NCBI GenBank assembly: GCA_020160935.1
Contig: JAIUPL010000012.1
Coordinates: forward strand, 99,954-163,953
DNA length: 64,000 nt
Direction of reading: 5' to 3'
Origin: Bacteroidota bacterium
GTDB lineage: Bacteria > Bacteroidota > Bacteroidia > Chitinophagales > Saprospiraceae
Shown here: one piece after another, positions 25,409 through 32,856 of the stretch
How the letters are laid out: every line of letters begins with the position of its first letter
Numbering within the stretch: the first letter of the stretch is position 1
The notes under the pieces: model-generated
What the model was told of the DNA's origin: nothing
The model's database searches: none
What the model saw: the letters and a program-made list of their open reading frames with translations, nothing else
Position numbers and translations under genes: made by a program

Positions 25409-27238
25409 TTACGCCCGTGATGTTAAAAGGGTAAAAGTAAAAAGTGTAATATTCAGTCCTGGGCCAATCGGAAGCCACAACCGTCTGTCAGGAGCATAGT
25501 TGAAGCGCTCCGCGACACGTAAGTTACTGGAATTGAAATTGACCCAGGAACCGCCGCGAAGAACTCGAACCGAACTATCTGCACTCGTCTTTGAATCACA
25601 AGAATAAGGTTTGTAGGTATCCTGGCACCATTCCCATACATTGCCGCTCATATCATAAAGCCCCAGTTCATTGGCCTGTTTTCCACCAACTGGGTGCGTT
25701 TTTTTGTCGGAATTATTGTAATTCCAGGCTACCTCATTCAATGTATTGCCGCCTGCATACAGGTATCCTTTCGACTGTTTCCCGCCACGCGCGGCATATT
25801 CCCATTCCACTTCTGTGGGCAGGCGGAAGGGCAGGCCTGTTTTTTCCTTAAGTTTTGTAATAAACTGCTGGATATCATCCCAGGAAACTGATTCCACCGG
25901 GCAATCCGGGCAGTTCTTGAAATTAGAAGGGTTGCTGCCCATCACGGCCTGCCAGTCGGCCTGGGTCACCTCATATACACCAATTTTAAAACTACGCACC
26001 GTTTCTGAGTGCTGGCATTCATCCGCATCGCGGCCGCTTTCTGTGGTCGGGCTGCCCATGGTGTAGGTGCCGCCTTCTACGGTTTTCATCAGCAGGCCCG
26101 ATTTCCGATTGCCCATGAGTTGCTGCAGGGCGGTATTGGAGGCAGGTGCGGTCGTATTGGGCGCAGCGGGTCGGGTGGGCGCAAGGCAGCCTTCATAAGT
26201 GGGGTCTCCCTTTTCATTCGGGCACTTATCATCGGGGTCGGGCACGCCGTCGCCATCCGTATCCGGGCAGCCTCGGTAGCGGGCCGTTCCTGCCAGTTGC
26301 GGGCAGCGGTCGGCGCTGTTGGGTATGCCGTCCAGGTCGTCGTCGGGAGGCGGGCAGCCATTGTCTTTTAGTTCGCCGTACACGTAGGGGCATTTGTCCT
26401 TGTTGTCGGGAATGCCATCGGCATCCGAGTCGGGGCAGCCTTTCCAGCGGCCCTCCCCTTTTTTGTAGGGACACTCGTCGGCATCGTCGGTAATGCCGTC
26501 GCCGTCGGCATCGGGGCAGCCGTTCAGAATAGCCTCGCCGGGCACATCGGGGCAGGCATCCTGTCCGTCGGGAACGCCGTCGCCATCACGGTCGCGCACT
26601 ACCGTTCGGGTGGCGGAGGTATTGCCGGGGTCGTTCACACCTGTCACGCCCATGTTGCGCAGGCGGGTGTCCTGGTCGTTCCAGCCGTTCACCACCGAGG
26701 CATTGCGGGCGCGGGCCGGCGGGTGGGTATTGGTTTCATCCTGGTTGAACAGGCTGGCTACGGTCGATTTGGCTTCGTCTTTGGTGGCGCCCATGAGCCG
26801 CAGCGCCGAGCCGGCAAATCGGTCGGCTTCCAGTTCGAGTTCCTTGCGCCGCTCGGAATCGGGCTCATCGAAATGGTCGCCGTTTACATGGTGGCCGATT
26901 TCGTGGGCCAGCACGCCGTAGGCTGCCCATTTGGTGCGAGCATCGGTCTGGATGTCTTTCAGAAAATCGGGGTTGTACAGGATATAACGCGTGCCGTTGC
27001 GTTCGCAGGCCAGGGCGTTTTTCACATCGGCCGACTGCAACTGAAATCGCTGGGTAATACCTATGGCGCGGCAAACGTCGCCAACGATTTGCTGTGCCTG
27101 CGGGTCGGCGTCGAACACATAGGGGCGGGTGTTTTTGGCGTCGGTATTGAATGCGCAGCCAGCATCGATGTCGATGCGTTTTTGCGCCGAGGCGGCCAAG
27201 CAAGTAAAGAGCAGGAGGAAAAGGCAGGGTTTATGCAT
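25409..27238 (-). CDS. DGR target: secreted M48-like protease, TSP3 repeats and FGE-like variable domain
   Basis: Protein of 609 residues with a signal peptide (to about residue 19). An M48-like zinc-protease domain carries HEIGHH at 112-117 and ELEAD near 135-139. Thrombospondin type 3 calcium-binding repeats (about 215-350) follow, with units such as DRDGDGVPDGQDACPD and DADGDGITDDADECP. The C-terminal formylglycine-generating-enzyme/sulfatase-modifying-like domain (about 375-end) has FRLPTEVEWEYAARGG, GLYDMSGNVWEWCQD and VRVLRGGSW. This C-type-lectin-like fold is a common DGR target. The last part is the VR. An 8-base deletion relative to TR shifts the frame, so the protein ends LWLPIGPGLNITLFTFTLLTSRA-like instead of GCGFRLAQD. 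Restoring 8 bases would give a 597-residue protein ending at 25453. Confidence 0.9.
   Translation of the reverse strand: MHKPCLFLLLFTCLAASAQKRIDIDAGCAFNTDAKNTRPYVFDADPQAQQIVGDVCRAIGITQRFQLQSADVKNALACERNGTRYILYNPDFLKDIQTDARTKWAAYGVLAHEIGHHVNGDHFDEPDSERRKELELEADRFAGSALRLMGATKDEAKSTVASLFNQDETNTHPPARARNASVVNGWNDQDTRLRNMGVTGVNDPGNTSATRTVVRDRDGDGVPDGQDACPDVPGEAILNGCPDADGDGITDDADECPYKKGEGRWKGCPDSDADGIPDNKDKCPYVYGELKDNGCPPPDDDLDGIPNSADRCPQLAGTARYRGCPDTDGDGVPDPDDKCPNEKGDPTYEGCLAPTRPAAPNTTAPASNTALQQLMGNRKSGLLMKTVEGGTYTMGSPTTESGRDADECQHSETVRSFKIGVYEVTQADWQAVMGSNPSNFKNCPDCPVESVSWDDIQQFITKLKEKTGLPFRLPTEVEWEYAARGGKQSKGYLYAGGNTLNEVAWNYNNSDKKTHPVGGKQANELGLYDMSGNVWEWCQDTYKPYSCDSKTSADSSVRVLRGGSWVNFNSSNLRVAERFNYAPDRRLWLPIGPGLNITLFTFTLLTSRA
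25459..25576 (-). repeat. DGR variable repeat (VR)
   Basis: 118 bases at the 3' end of the target gene, homologous to the 126-base TR. Codon changes from TR to VR include AAC to GTC, AAC to TTC (twice), ACC to TCC, AAT to TAT and GAA to GCT; all altered bases are adenines in TR. Within the TR segment AATCGGAAC only one base remains, an 8-base deletion. The conserved 3' end GGCTTCCGATTGGCCCAGGAC is the likely initiation site of mutagenic homing. Confidence 0.92.
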
Positions 27239-27244
27239 ATTGGA

Positions 27245-27259
27245 ATTTTGGGCAAATAT
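27245..27259 (-). promoter_or_regulatory. Promoter-like core of the DGR target gene, shared with the M48-like gene
   Basis: On the minus strand ATATTTGCCCAAAAT lies just before the ATG at 27238 and is identical to bases 21489-21503 upstream of the other M48-like gene. It fits the -7 element with one mismatch (CATATTTG). Confidence 0.5.
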
Positions 27260-27324
27260 GGTTAAAATTGGCGTTTTTTTTGAAAAAAGAAATGAGAAAG
27301 TAGAGCGATTGTTGTATGTATCGT

Positions 27325-27575
27325 GGCAGGATGGGAGAACGGATGCAGCGGATTTTTCTATTGAAAAAGGTACACTCTACGCATAGTGCCCTTTGTGAAA
27401 CCTAAGTGTTCTTCGTGGTAAAAATTTAACCACAACGGCCACCAAGGTTTCACAAAGGGCACTATGCGTAGAGTGTACAAGAATTAACTTTCACTTTGCA
27501 ACGGCCGTAAGGCCATAAAAAATCCGTCTTTATCCGGAAAAATCCGCTTCATCCGTTCTCCCATCCTGCCACGGC
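27325..27575. repeat. Nested palindrome of about 250 bases, right border of the DGR island
   Basis: The inner palindrome (27370-27478) is nearly the same as that at 21341-21450. An outer pair of arms (27325-27358, with GGCAGGATGGGAGAACGGATG, and 27538-27574, its inverse) encloses it. The region 27239-27582 holds no convincing gene; the space is taken by this element and the target promoter. Confidence 0.85.
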
Positions 27576-27582
27576 GGGTACA

Positions 27583-30024
27583 TCACATCGGATCCACATC
27601 CGTCACCACCTGCACCTGCCCCATACCCGGCTTTCCGATCAGAATTTCTGTGGAATATCGGATCAGCGCTTTGGCGTCTTTCAGCAGCGGCGCCGACTTT
27701 TCTAATTTCAGCAGAATATCCTGGGCATAGTAGCCACGCACCCGGGCGATACTTGGAATGACCGGGCCCAGCACGCGCTCACCCAGCGTTTTGCGCAGCA
27801 TTTTGCCAAATTCGGCAGCAGCGACGTGTACGGTTTGGGCATCTTTATGCCGCAATTGGACAGCAATGAGGCGGTAAAATGGCGGGTATTTAAATTCCTG
27901 TCGTTCTTTCAGTTCGCGCTCGGCAAAACCGCGAAAATCGCCGTTCAGCACTTCCTGAATCACCGGATGCTTCGGGTCGAAAGCCTGAATGAGCACCGAA
28001 CCGCGTTTGTGTTTGCGGCCAGCGCGACCCGCCACCTGGGTGAGCAATTGAAAAGCGCGCTCGCCGGAGCGGAAATCCGGGAATTTCGTCAGTTGATCGG
28101 CGCCCAGCACCCCGACGAGGGCTACGTTATCGAAATCGAGGCCTTTGGTGACCATCTGCGTGCCCACCAGAATATCGAGGCGGCGTTCTTCAAAATCGTT
28201 GAGCAGGGCGGTCAGGTTGTTTTTCGAACCGGCCGTGTCGAGGTCCATGCGGCCCACGCGGGCTTCGGGCAGGAAAAGTTTGAGTTCGTCTTCTATTTTT
28301 TCGGTGCCGAAACCGCGCAGGGTGATTTTTCCGCTGCCGCAGGCCGGGCAAATGGTAGCAGGCTCCTGCACGTAGCCGCAGTAATGGCAGCGCAGGCGGT
28401 TGGAAAATTTGTGGTAGGTCAGGCTCACATCACAATGGCGGCACTGCGCATTCCAGCCGCATACCTGGCATTCGAGCATGGGCGAGTAGCCGCGACGGTT
28501 CTGGAACAGGATGGCCTGTTCGCCTTTCTGAATGGCCAATTGCAGTTGTTCTACCAACGGCGTGGCGAACATGCTCTGCATTTGTTTGGTTTTCGTCTGT
28601 TCTCGCAGGTCGACCGTACGAATTTCGGGCAGTTCGAGTCCGCCAAAACGCTGCGGCATTTCCACCAGGCCGTATTTGCCGGTTTGGGCATTGTACCACG
28701 ATTCGATGGAAGGCGTAGCGGTGCCCAGCACCACCTGCGCACCATACAGATGGGCGAGGTAAATGGCCGTGTCGCGGGCATGGTAGCGGGGCGCGGGGTC
28801 GTATTGTTTGAAAGAACTGTCGTGTTCTTCGTCGACGATGATCAGTTGCAGGTTTTGGAACGGCAGAAAAAGTCCACTTCGGGCTGCCAGAAACACCGGT
28901 TTGCCCGACACGGCGGCTTTCCACACTTCTACTCGTTCCTGGGTATTCACGCGGGAATGGTACACCTGCACGTCGTTGCCGAATACTTTTTGCAGGCGAT
29001 GGATGATCTGGGTAGTGAGCGCAATTTCCGGAAGCAGGTACAGCACTTGTCCGCCCCGGCGCATCACTTCGCGGATGAGTTCGACGTAGATGCGCGTTTT
29101 GCCGCTGCCGGTGACGCCGTACAAGAGGGCTACTTTTTTTTCCGGAAGTTGTGCCTGCAATTCATCCAGGGCGCGCTGTTGTTGTTGGGAAAGGTCGTCT
29201 ACTTCGGCCAGTTCGTCCTCGTATCCGCTGAGGCGGCTTACTTCGAGGGCGTATTTTTCGAGTATATTTTTTTTAAACAGGGTATTGAGCGACGATTCCG
29301 ATACATCGGCTTTGTACATCAGTTCCTGTTTGCGTACGAAGGGCTGTTTTTTTTCGAGGGCCAGAAACGCCATGAGGATTTCCAATTGACGCTCTTTTCC
29401 TTGCAGGTTGGACATGATATCGCGCAGCAAATCGCGCTGCGTGTGGTAGGGCTCGGCGAGCCGGACAGCCGTCACCTTACGCGGCTTGAATTTTTCCTGC
29501 AAATCTTCGCGCAGGAACAACACACCTTTGATGAGGAGGCGCTGAATGACCGGAAAAACGGTCTTTTTATTGAGAATCTTGCGGGCGTCATCCACTGTGA
29601 TTTCCTGCTGAATCTGCAAGGCTTCGGCGATGAGGTATTCTTCGGCATCGAGCGAGGAAAAATCGTGTCCAAAGATATTGCTGAAAACGAGCCTGGTTTC
29701 GCTGGTAAGTTTAAGGTGCCCAGGCAGCGCGGCCGACATGACTTCTCCGAGGGTGCAGCAGTAGTAGTCGGCAATCCAGTCCCACAGGGCCAGTTGCCGG
29801 GGCGTCACCACCGACACTTCATCGAGCACGGAAATGATCGGTTTTACCTGATAAGCAGGCACTTCCGTATGTACACGGGCAACCAGGCCACTGTACAATT
29901 TGCTTTTCCCGAACTGCACTTCCACGCGTACGCCGGGTTGCACAAGCGCGCGGGCCGACTCCGGGACGGAGTAGGTGTAGGTGCGTTTGGGCAGCGCGAG
30001 GGGAAGGATGATGTCGGCGTACAT
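27583..30024 (-). CDS. priA: Primosomal replication restart helicase PriA
   Basis: Protein of 813 residues, the usual PriA length in Bacteroidota. It is a DNA-binding 3'-5' helicase that reloads the replisome at stalled forks. The N-terminal DNA-binding domain begins MYADIILPLALPKRTYTYSV. Walker A is GVTGSGKT (Gly303-Thr310) and the DEAH-type box is DEEHD. The zinc-binding region has paired cysteines (CQVCGWNAQCRHC, RCHYCG, CPACGSG). Helicase motifs GTQMVTKGLDFDNV and QVAGRAGR follow. The start gives the standard N-terminus. A long open frame on the other strand (27826-30072) is only a shadow of this gene. Confidence 0.96.
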   Translation of the reverse strand: MYADIILPLALPKRTYTYSVPESARALVQPGVRVEVQFGKSKLYSGLVARVHTEVPAYQVKPIISVLDEVSVVTPRQLALWDWIADYYCCTLGEVMSAALPGHLKLTSETRLVFSNIFGHDFSSLDAEEYLIAEALQIQQEITVDDARKILNKKTVFPVIQRLLIKGVLFLREDLQEKFKPRKVTAVRLAEPYHTQRDLLRDIMSNLQGKERQLEILMAFLALEKKQPFVRKQELMYKADVSESSLNTLFKKNILEKYALEVSRLSGYEDELAEVDDLSQQQQRALDELQAQLPEKKVALLYGVTGSGKTRIYVELIREVMRRGGQVLYLLPEIALTTQIIHRLQKVFGNDVQVYHSRVNTQERVEVWKAAVSGKPVFLAARSGLFLPFQNLQLIIVDEEHDSSFKQYDPAPRYHARDTAIYLAHLYGAQVVLGTATPSIESWYNAQTGKYGLVEMPQRFGGLELPEIRTVDLREQTKTKQMQSMFATPLVEQLQLAIQKGEQAILFQNRRGYSPMLECQVCGWNAQCRHCDVSLTYHKFSNRLRCHYCGYVQEPATICPACGSGKITLRGFGTEKIEDELKLFLPEARVGRMDLDTAGSKNNLTALLNDFEERRLDILVGTQMVTKGLDFDNVALVGVLGADQLTKFPDFRSGERAFQLLTQVAGRAGRKHKRGSVLIQAFDPKHPVIQEVLNGDFRGFAERELKERQEFKYPPFYRLIAVQLRHKDAQTVHVAAAEFGKMLRKTLGERVLGPVIPSIARVRGYYAQDILLKLEKSAPLLKDAKALIRYSTEILIGKPGMGQVQVVTDVDPM

Positions 30025-30090
30025 GGATGTTTGATTGCTGAACGCAGGGATGTTTTAACAAGGATGTTTTAACACGGTGATTATTTTACC

Positions 30091-30238
30091 GCAGATTTTT
30101 TTACCACAGAGTTTTTTAACCACAAAGGACACCATGGTTTCACAAAGTTCACAAAGGGTTTATACTCATCACTTTGTGAACTTTGTGAAACCTTGGTGTC
30201 CTTTGTGGTTAAAAACTCTGTGATAAAAAAATCCACAG
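30091..30238. repeat. Long palindrome, CTTTGTGAAACC family
   Basis: Arms of about 67 bases (30091-30157 and 30172-30238) around a 14-base loop, built from ACAAAGGACACC, GTTTCACAAAG and TTAACCACAAAG. The wording is the same as in the DGR-border palindromes but without the CTCTACGCA ends. The spacer 30025-30347 contains nothing else that I can recognise. Confidence 0.85.
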
Positions 30239-30347
30239 TTAAGCCGTAAAGGTAAAATTTTATGAAGAATAAATTGTTTTAAACGATACAGTTTTAAAAC
30301 AAAAATTGGATATTTGTGCATCGCTCATTTATCAAATTTTAATCGAC

Positions 30348-30728
30348 ATGACTGAAAATACAATTGCCATGCTGGTGTACGAATGTGGTTTGAAGGTACA
30401 TCGGACGCTGGGGCCGGGGTTGCTGGAAAGCGCTTATGAAGAATGTTTGTATTACGAACTAAAAAAGCGCGACATCTTCGTAGAAAAACAAAAACCTTTG
30501 CCATTGGTGTATGAAGATGTAAAAATGGAAGTTGGATACCGGGTTGATCTGATGGTTGACCATAAATTTATTGTTGAAATCAAATCAGTGGAAGCCATTA
30601 ATGACCTTCATCTTGCTCAAATTCTGACGTATCTGCGTTTGTCCGGTTGTAAACTGGGTTTGCTTATCAATTTCAATGCTGTACTCTTTAAAGAAGGAGT
30701 AAAAAGAGTTATTTGTGGGTCAATTTGA
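30348..30728 (+). CDS. GxxExxY family protein
   Basis: Protein of 126 residues from the ATG at 30348 (MTENTIAMLVYECG). The family motif GLLESAY is present, and the nuclease-like core VDLMVDHKFIVEIKSVE has the Asp...Glu-x-Lys arrangement of PD-(D/E)XK proteins. GxxExxY proteins are widespread in Bacteroidota and usually solitary; some branches are linked to Fic/DOC or RNA-repair contexts, but no function is established. The gene is AT-rich compared with its neighbours and stands alone between two palindromes, which suggests a mobile history. Confidence 0.88.
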   Translation: MTENTIAMLVYECGLKVHRTLGPGLLESAYEECLYYELKKRDIFVEKQKPLPLVYEDVKMEVGYRVDLMVDHKFIVEIKSVEAINDLHLAQILTYLRLSGCKLGLLINFNAVLFKEGVKRVICGSI

Positions 30729-30754
30729 GTCAGAAGAGTTGTTTTTTACTGCGA

Positions 30755-30909
30755 AGACTTATGGTTTTACCACGAAGGCCACCAAGGTTTCACAAAGGAC
30801 ACAATGCGTAGAGTGTTCTAACTTTGCTATGTGTCATTGCAACAGGTACACTCTACGCATTGTGTCCTTTGTGAAACCTTTGTGGCCTTTGTGGTAAAAC
30901 CATAAGTCT
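30755..30909. repeat. Long palindrome, CTTTGTGAAACC family with CTCTACGCA block inside
   Basis: Arms at 30755-30816 and 30847-30909 around a 30-base loop. Here the CTCTACGCATTGTG block lies nearest the loop, whereas at 21341 and 27370 it is at the outer ends. The region 30729-30961 holds no gene. Confidence 0.85.
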
Positions 30910-30961
30910 CTGTGTTAAAAAAATACAATACCGCAAACAACTTCAATCCACAAAATGTGTT

Positions 30962-30969
30962 ATTTTTGC
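30962..30969 (+). promoter_or_regulatory. -7 promoter element of infC
   Basis: TATTTTTG matches TAnnTTTG and leaves a leader of about 65 bases before the infC start. Confidence 0.5.
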
Positions 30970-31041
30970 TCCACTTTTGCCCAAAGGCATCTCCTCTGCC
31001 AGGACGCTGCCTTTATTTTTTCACTTAATTTACAATACTAA

Positions 31042-31695
31042 TTGGCATTTAAACCTTACCGTCCTAAACCCGCCGGCTCTTCGTCCGGCCCACGCCCGGG
31101 AGGCGGCCGCCCATTCCAACCGCGTCAGCAAGCCCAACCAGAACACCGCATCAACGAATTCATCCGGGTGCCGGAGGTGCGTTTGGTAGGCGATAACCTG
31201 GCCGAGATCAGCGAAGTAGCGGGACAAACCGTTGAAGCGGGTATTTACTCTACCTCCAGGGTTCAAAAATGGGCCGAAGAACTGGGCCTCGACCTGATTG
31301 AAATTACGCCGAACGCGGAACCACCTGTTGTGCGCGTTGCCGACTATAACAAATTCCTTTATCAGAAGAAAAAGAAAGAGAAGGAAATGAAAGCCAATGC
31401 GGCCAAAGTGGAACTCAAAGAGATCCGCTTCGGACCGGAGACAGGTGATCACGACTTCGATTTTAAACTGCGCCATGCCAAAGGCTTCCTCTCGGAGGGC
31501 AACAAGGTGAAAGCGTATGTGCAGTTTCGTGGCCGCGCAATTGTATTCAAAGACCGCGGCGAACTTCTCCTGCTGCGTTTTATGAAAGAACTGGAAGAAT
31601 ACGGCGTTGCCGACCAGTTGCCACGCCTCGAAGGCAAACGCATGAGCGTTATTCTGTCGCCGAAAAAAGGCGCACCGAAGAAGAAGGAGGAGTAG
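31042..31695 (+). CDS. infC: Translation initiation factor IF-3 (TTG start)
   Basis: Protein of 217 residues. IF-3 binds the 30S subunit and checks start codons. The N-domain begins [17 protein letters not shown] and the C-domain ends [15 protein letters not shown] Pro/Gly/Arg-rich extension of about 33 residues precedes the N-domain. An in-frame TAA stands directly before the TTG at 31042, and no in-frame ATG occurs before the conserved N-domain. So a non-ATG start is certain, and TTG is the best choice. infC genes commonly use rare starts because IF-3 represses its own translation through them. First gene of infC-rpmI-rplT. Confidence 0.95.
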   Translation: MAFKPYRPKPAGSSSGPRPGGGRPFQPRQQAQPEHRINEFIRVPEVRLVGDNLAEISEVAGQTVEAGIYSTSRVQKWAEELGLDLIEITPNAEPPVVRVADYNKFLYQKKKKEKEMKANAAKVELKEIRFGPETGDHDFDFKLRHAKGFLSEGNKVKAYVQFRGRAIVFKDRGELLLLRFMKELEEYGVADQLPRLEGKRMSVILSPKKGAPKKKEE

Positions 31696-31799
31696 AACAA
31701 GAGGCAAGAGGCAAAGAGCAAGAGGCAAAGAACAAGTGGCAAGAGGCAAAGAGAAAAAGTAAGATTCGCTCCTTGCCTCTTGCCTTTTGCTAACTGCCT
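31696..31799. repeat. Palindromic array of GGCAAGA words
   Basis: Tandem AGAGGCAA units on the left and their inverse (CCTTGCCTCTTGCC) on the right form a hairpin between infC and rpmI. It is the same family as 33655-33809. Confidence 0.75.
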
Positions 31800-31845
31800 G
31801 TTGATTTTATTTTCCTTTTTTCTTTTGCGCTTTACCGCAATAGAC

Positions 31846-31853
31846 TACCTTTG
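31846..31853 (+). promoter_or_regulatory. -7 promoter element before rpmI
   Basis: TACCTTTG matches TAnnTTTG, with TTTG at 31824-31827 as a -33 box (18-base spacing). This gives rpmI-rplT a promoter of their own after the hairpin. Confidence 0.6.
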
Positions 31854-31884
31854 CGCTCCATTTTTTAACAACCGTCGTTTTATC

Positions 31885-32079
31885 ATGCCGAAAATGAAGA
31901 CCCACTCCAGCGCCAAGAAGCGTTTCTCGGTGACTGGTACAGGGAAAGTAAAGCGCAACCGTGCAAGATTGCGCCACATCGCCAGCACGAAAACGAAAAA
32001 ACAGAAGCGTCACCTGCGCGGCAGCGTAGTTGTCGACCAGTCGGAACACGCTCGTATCGAGCGCCTGCTGGTGATCTGA
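31885..32079 (+). CDS. rpmI: Ribosomal protein bL35
   Basis: Protein of 64 residues, very basic, with the L35 pattern (MPKMKTHSSAKKRFSVTGTG, then RHLRGSVVVDQSEHARI). It is a component of the large ribosomal subunit. The ATG at 31885 gives the standard N-terminus; the longer open frame upstream only crosses the promoter. It lies between infC and rplT in the universal order. Confidence 0.96.
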   Translation: MPKMKTHSSAKKRFSVTGTGKVKRNRARLRHIASTKTKKQKRHLRGSVVVDQSEHARIERLLVI

Positions 32080-32117
32080 TTTTGTTTTCCTGATTGCCCG
32101 TTTTCTGAATGCAGAAA

Positions 32118-32182
32118 ACACCTATTTTTTAACGAGGACTTTGGCAAAAGCACGGCATTAGACCGTCCCGAAGTCGCACTAA
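32118..32182 (+). promoter_or_regulatory. Candidate L20 autoregulatory leader
   Basis: Between rpmI and rplT, GACTTTGG (32137-32144) pairs with CCGAAGTC (32168-32175). An inner stem ACGG/CCGT closes around CATTAGA, and outer TTTTTT/AAAAAA stretches extend the helix. L20 represses its own operon by binding such leaders in several bacteria, so this is a reasonable candidate. Confidence 0.4.
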
Positions 32183-32192
32183 AAAACAAAGT

Positions 32193-32540
32193 ATGCCAAG
32201 AGCAACCAACAACCCGGCCTCTCGCGCCCGCCGGAAAAGAATCATGTTAGCCGCACGCGGCTATTTTGGCGCCCGTTCCAAAGTCTACACTGTTGCAAAA
32301 AACACCCTTGAAAAAGGCTGGCAGTATGCATTCCGCGACCGCAAATTCAAAAAGCGCATCTACCGCCGCCTCTGGATTGCCCGTATCAATGCTGCTACCC
32401 GTCCGCTGGGTATCAACTACAGCCGTTTCATCCATGCACTCGGCGAAAAGGGTATCACCCTGAATCGCAAAGCGCTGGCAGATCTGGCCCTGAACCACCC
32501 GGCTACGTTTAAAGCCATCGTGGACGCAGCAAAGAAATAA
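32193..32540 (+). CDS. rplT: Ribosomal protein bL20
   Basis: Protein of 115 residues with the typical L20 sequence ([52 protein letters not shown]). It binds 23S rRNA early in 50S assembly and often represses its own operon. Last gene of the infC-rpmI-rplT operon. Confidence 0.97.
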   Translation: MPRATNNPASRARRKRIMLAARGYFGARSKVYTVAKNTLEKGWQYAFRDRKFKKRIYRRLWIARINAATRPLGINYSRFIHALGEKGITLNRKALADLALNHPATFKAIVDAAKK

Positions 32541-32594
32541 GTCGACAGTCTTCAGTTGACAGTCGTTTTTTGCAATTGATTTGTTAAAATACCC

Positions 32595-32629
32595 AAACGG
32601 GGAATTGGTCAGGTACCAGTTCCCCGTTT
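32595..32629 (+). terminator. Terminator of the infC-rpmI-rplT operon
   Basis: A 15-pair hairpin (AAACGGGGAATTGGT with ACCAGTTCCCCGTTT, one G-U) and a 5-base loop, followed by CTTATT. The remainder of 32541-32856 shows only small word repeats (GTCGACAGTC twice; GGATTTCACGGATG-like words at 32645-32685). Confidence 0.75.
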
Positions 32630-32856
32630 CTTATTGCCCAGACGCGGATTTCACGGATGAAAGACAGATTTTCACAGATTGAATGGAGGGGGAAAGGGAA
32701 ATAACCGAGATCGTTTTTTGTGTAAATTCCTGATTATCAATCCTGATCACAATTAACTGAGAATGAAACACCCTGAAAAGAAAAAAATATGAAGGAAACG
32801 CCCGAAATTCACGGCGTTTAACCCAACCCGATTTCCACACAAATTTCAACTTAACT

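Larger units (their letters stand above)
23460..27238. other. Diversity-generating retroelement (DGR): RT, Avd, TR, VR and target gene
   Basis: All DGR parts are present: a reverse transcriptase (23460-24620), an Avd-like protein (24673-25014), a template repeat (25200-25325) and a variable repeat (25459-25576) at the 3' end of the target gene (25409-27238). TR and VR align over their full length; I count 16 substitutions upstream of the 3' conserved end, all at TR adenines. This is the hallmark of adenine-specific mutagenic retrohoming. RT and Avd are on the plus strand, whereas TR, VR and target are on the minus strand. Confidence 0.93.

Noticed and set aside
24954..25478. Protein-coding gene across the TR region (174-residue open frame)
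   Set aside because: The frame only joins the alternative VR reading, TR and structured RNA. It has no sensible start and is explained by the DGR.
21341..27575. Transposon with terminal inverted repeats
   Set aside because: The border repeats are each palindromic and related ones occur elsewhere in the window. No transposase or integrase is present and no target duplication was seen.
27826..30072. A 748-residue gene on the plus strand
   Set aside because: It lies opposite priA, which is certain; the frame is a shadow without protein-like domains.
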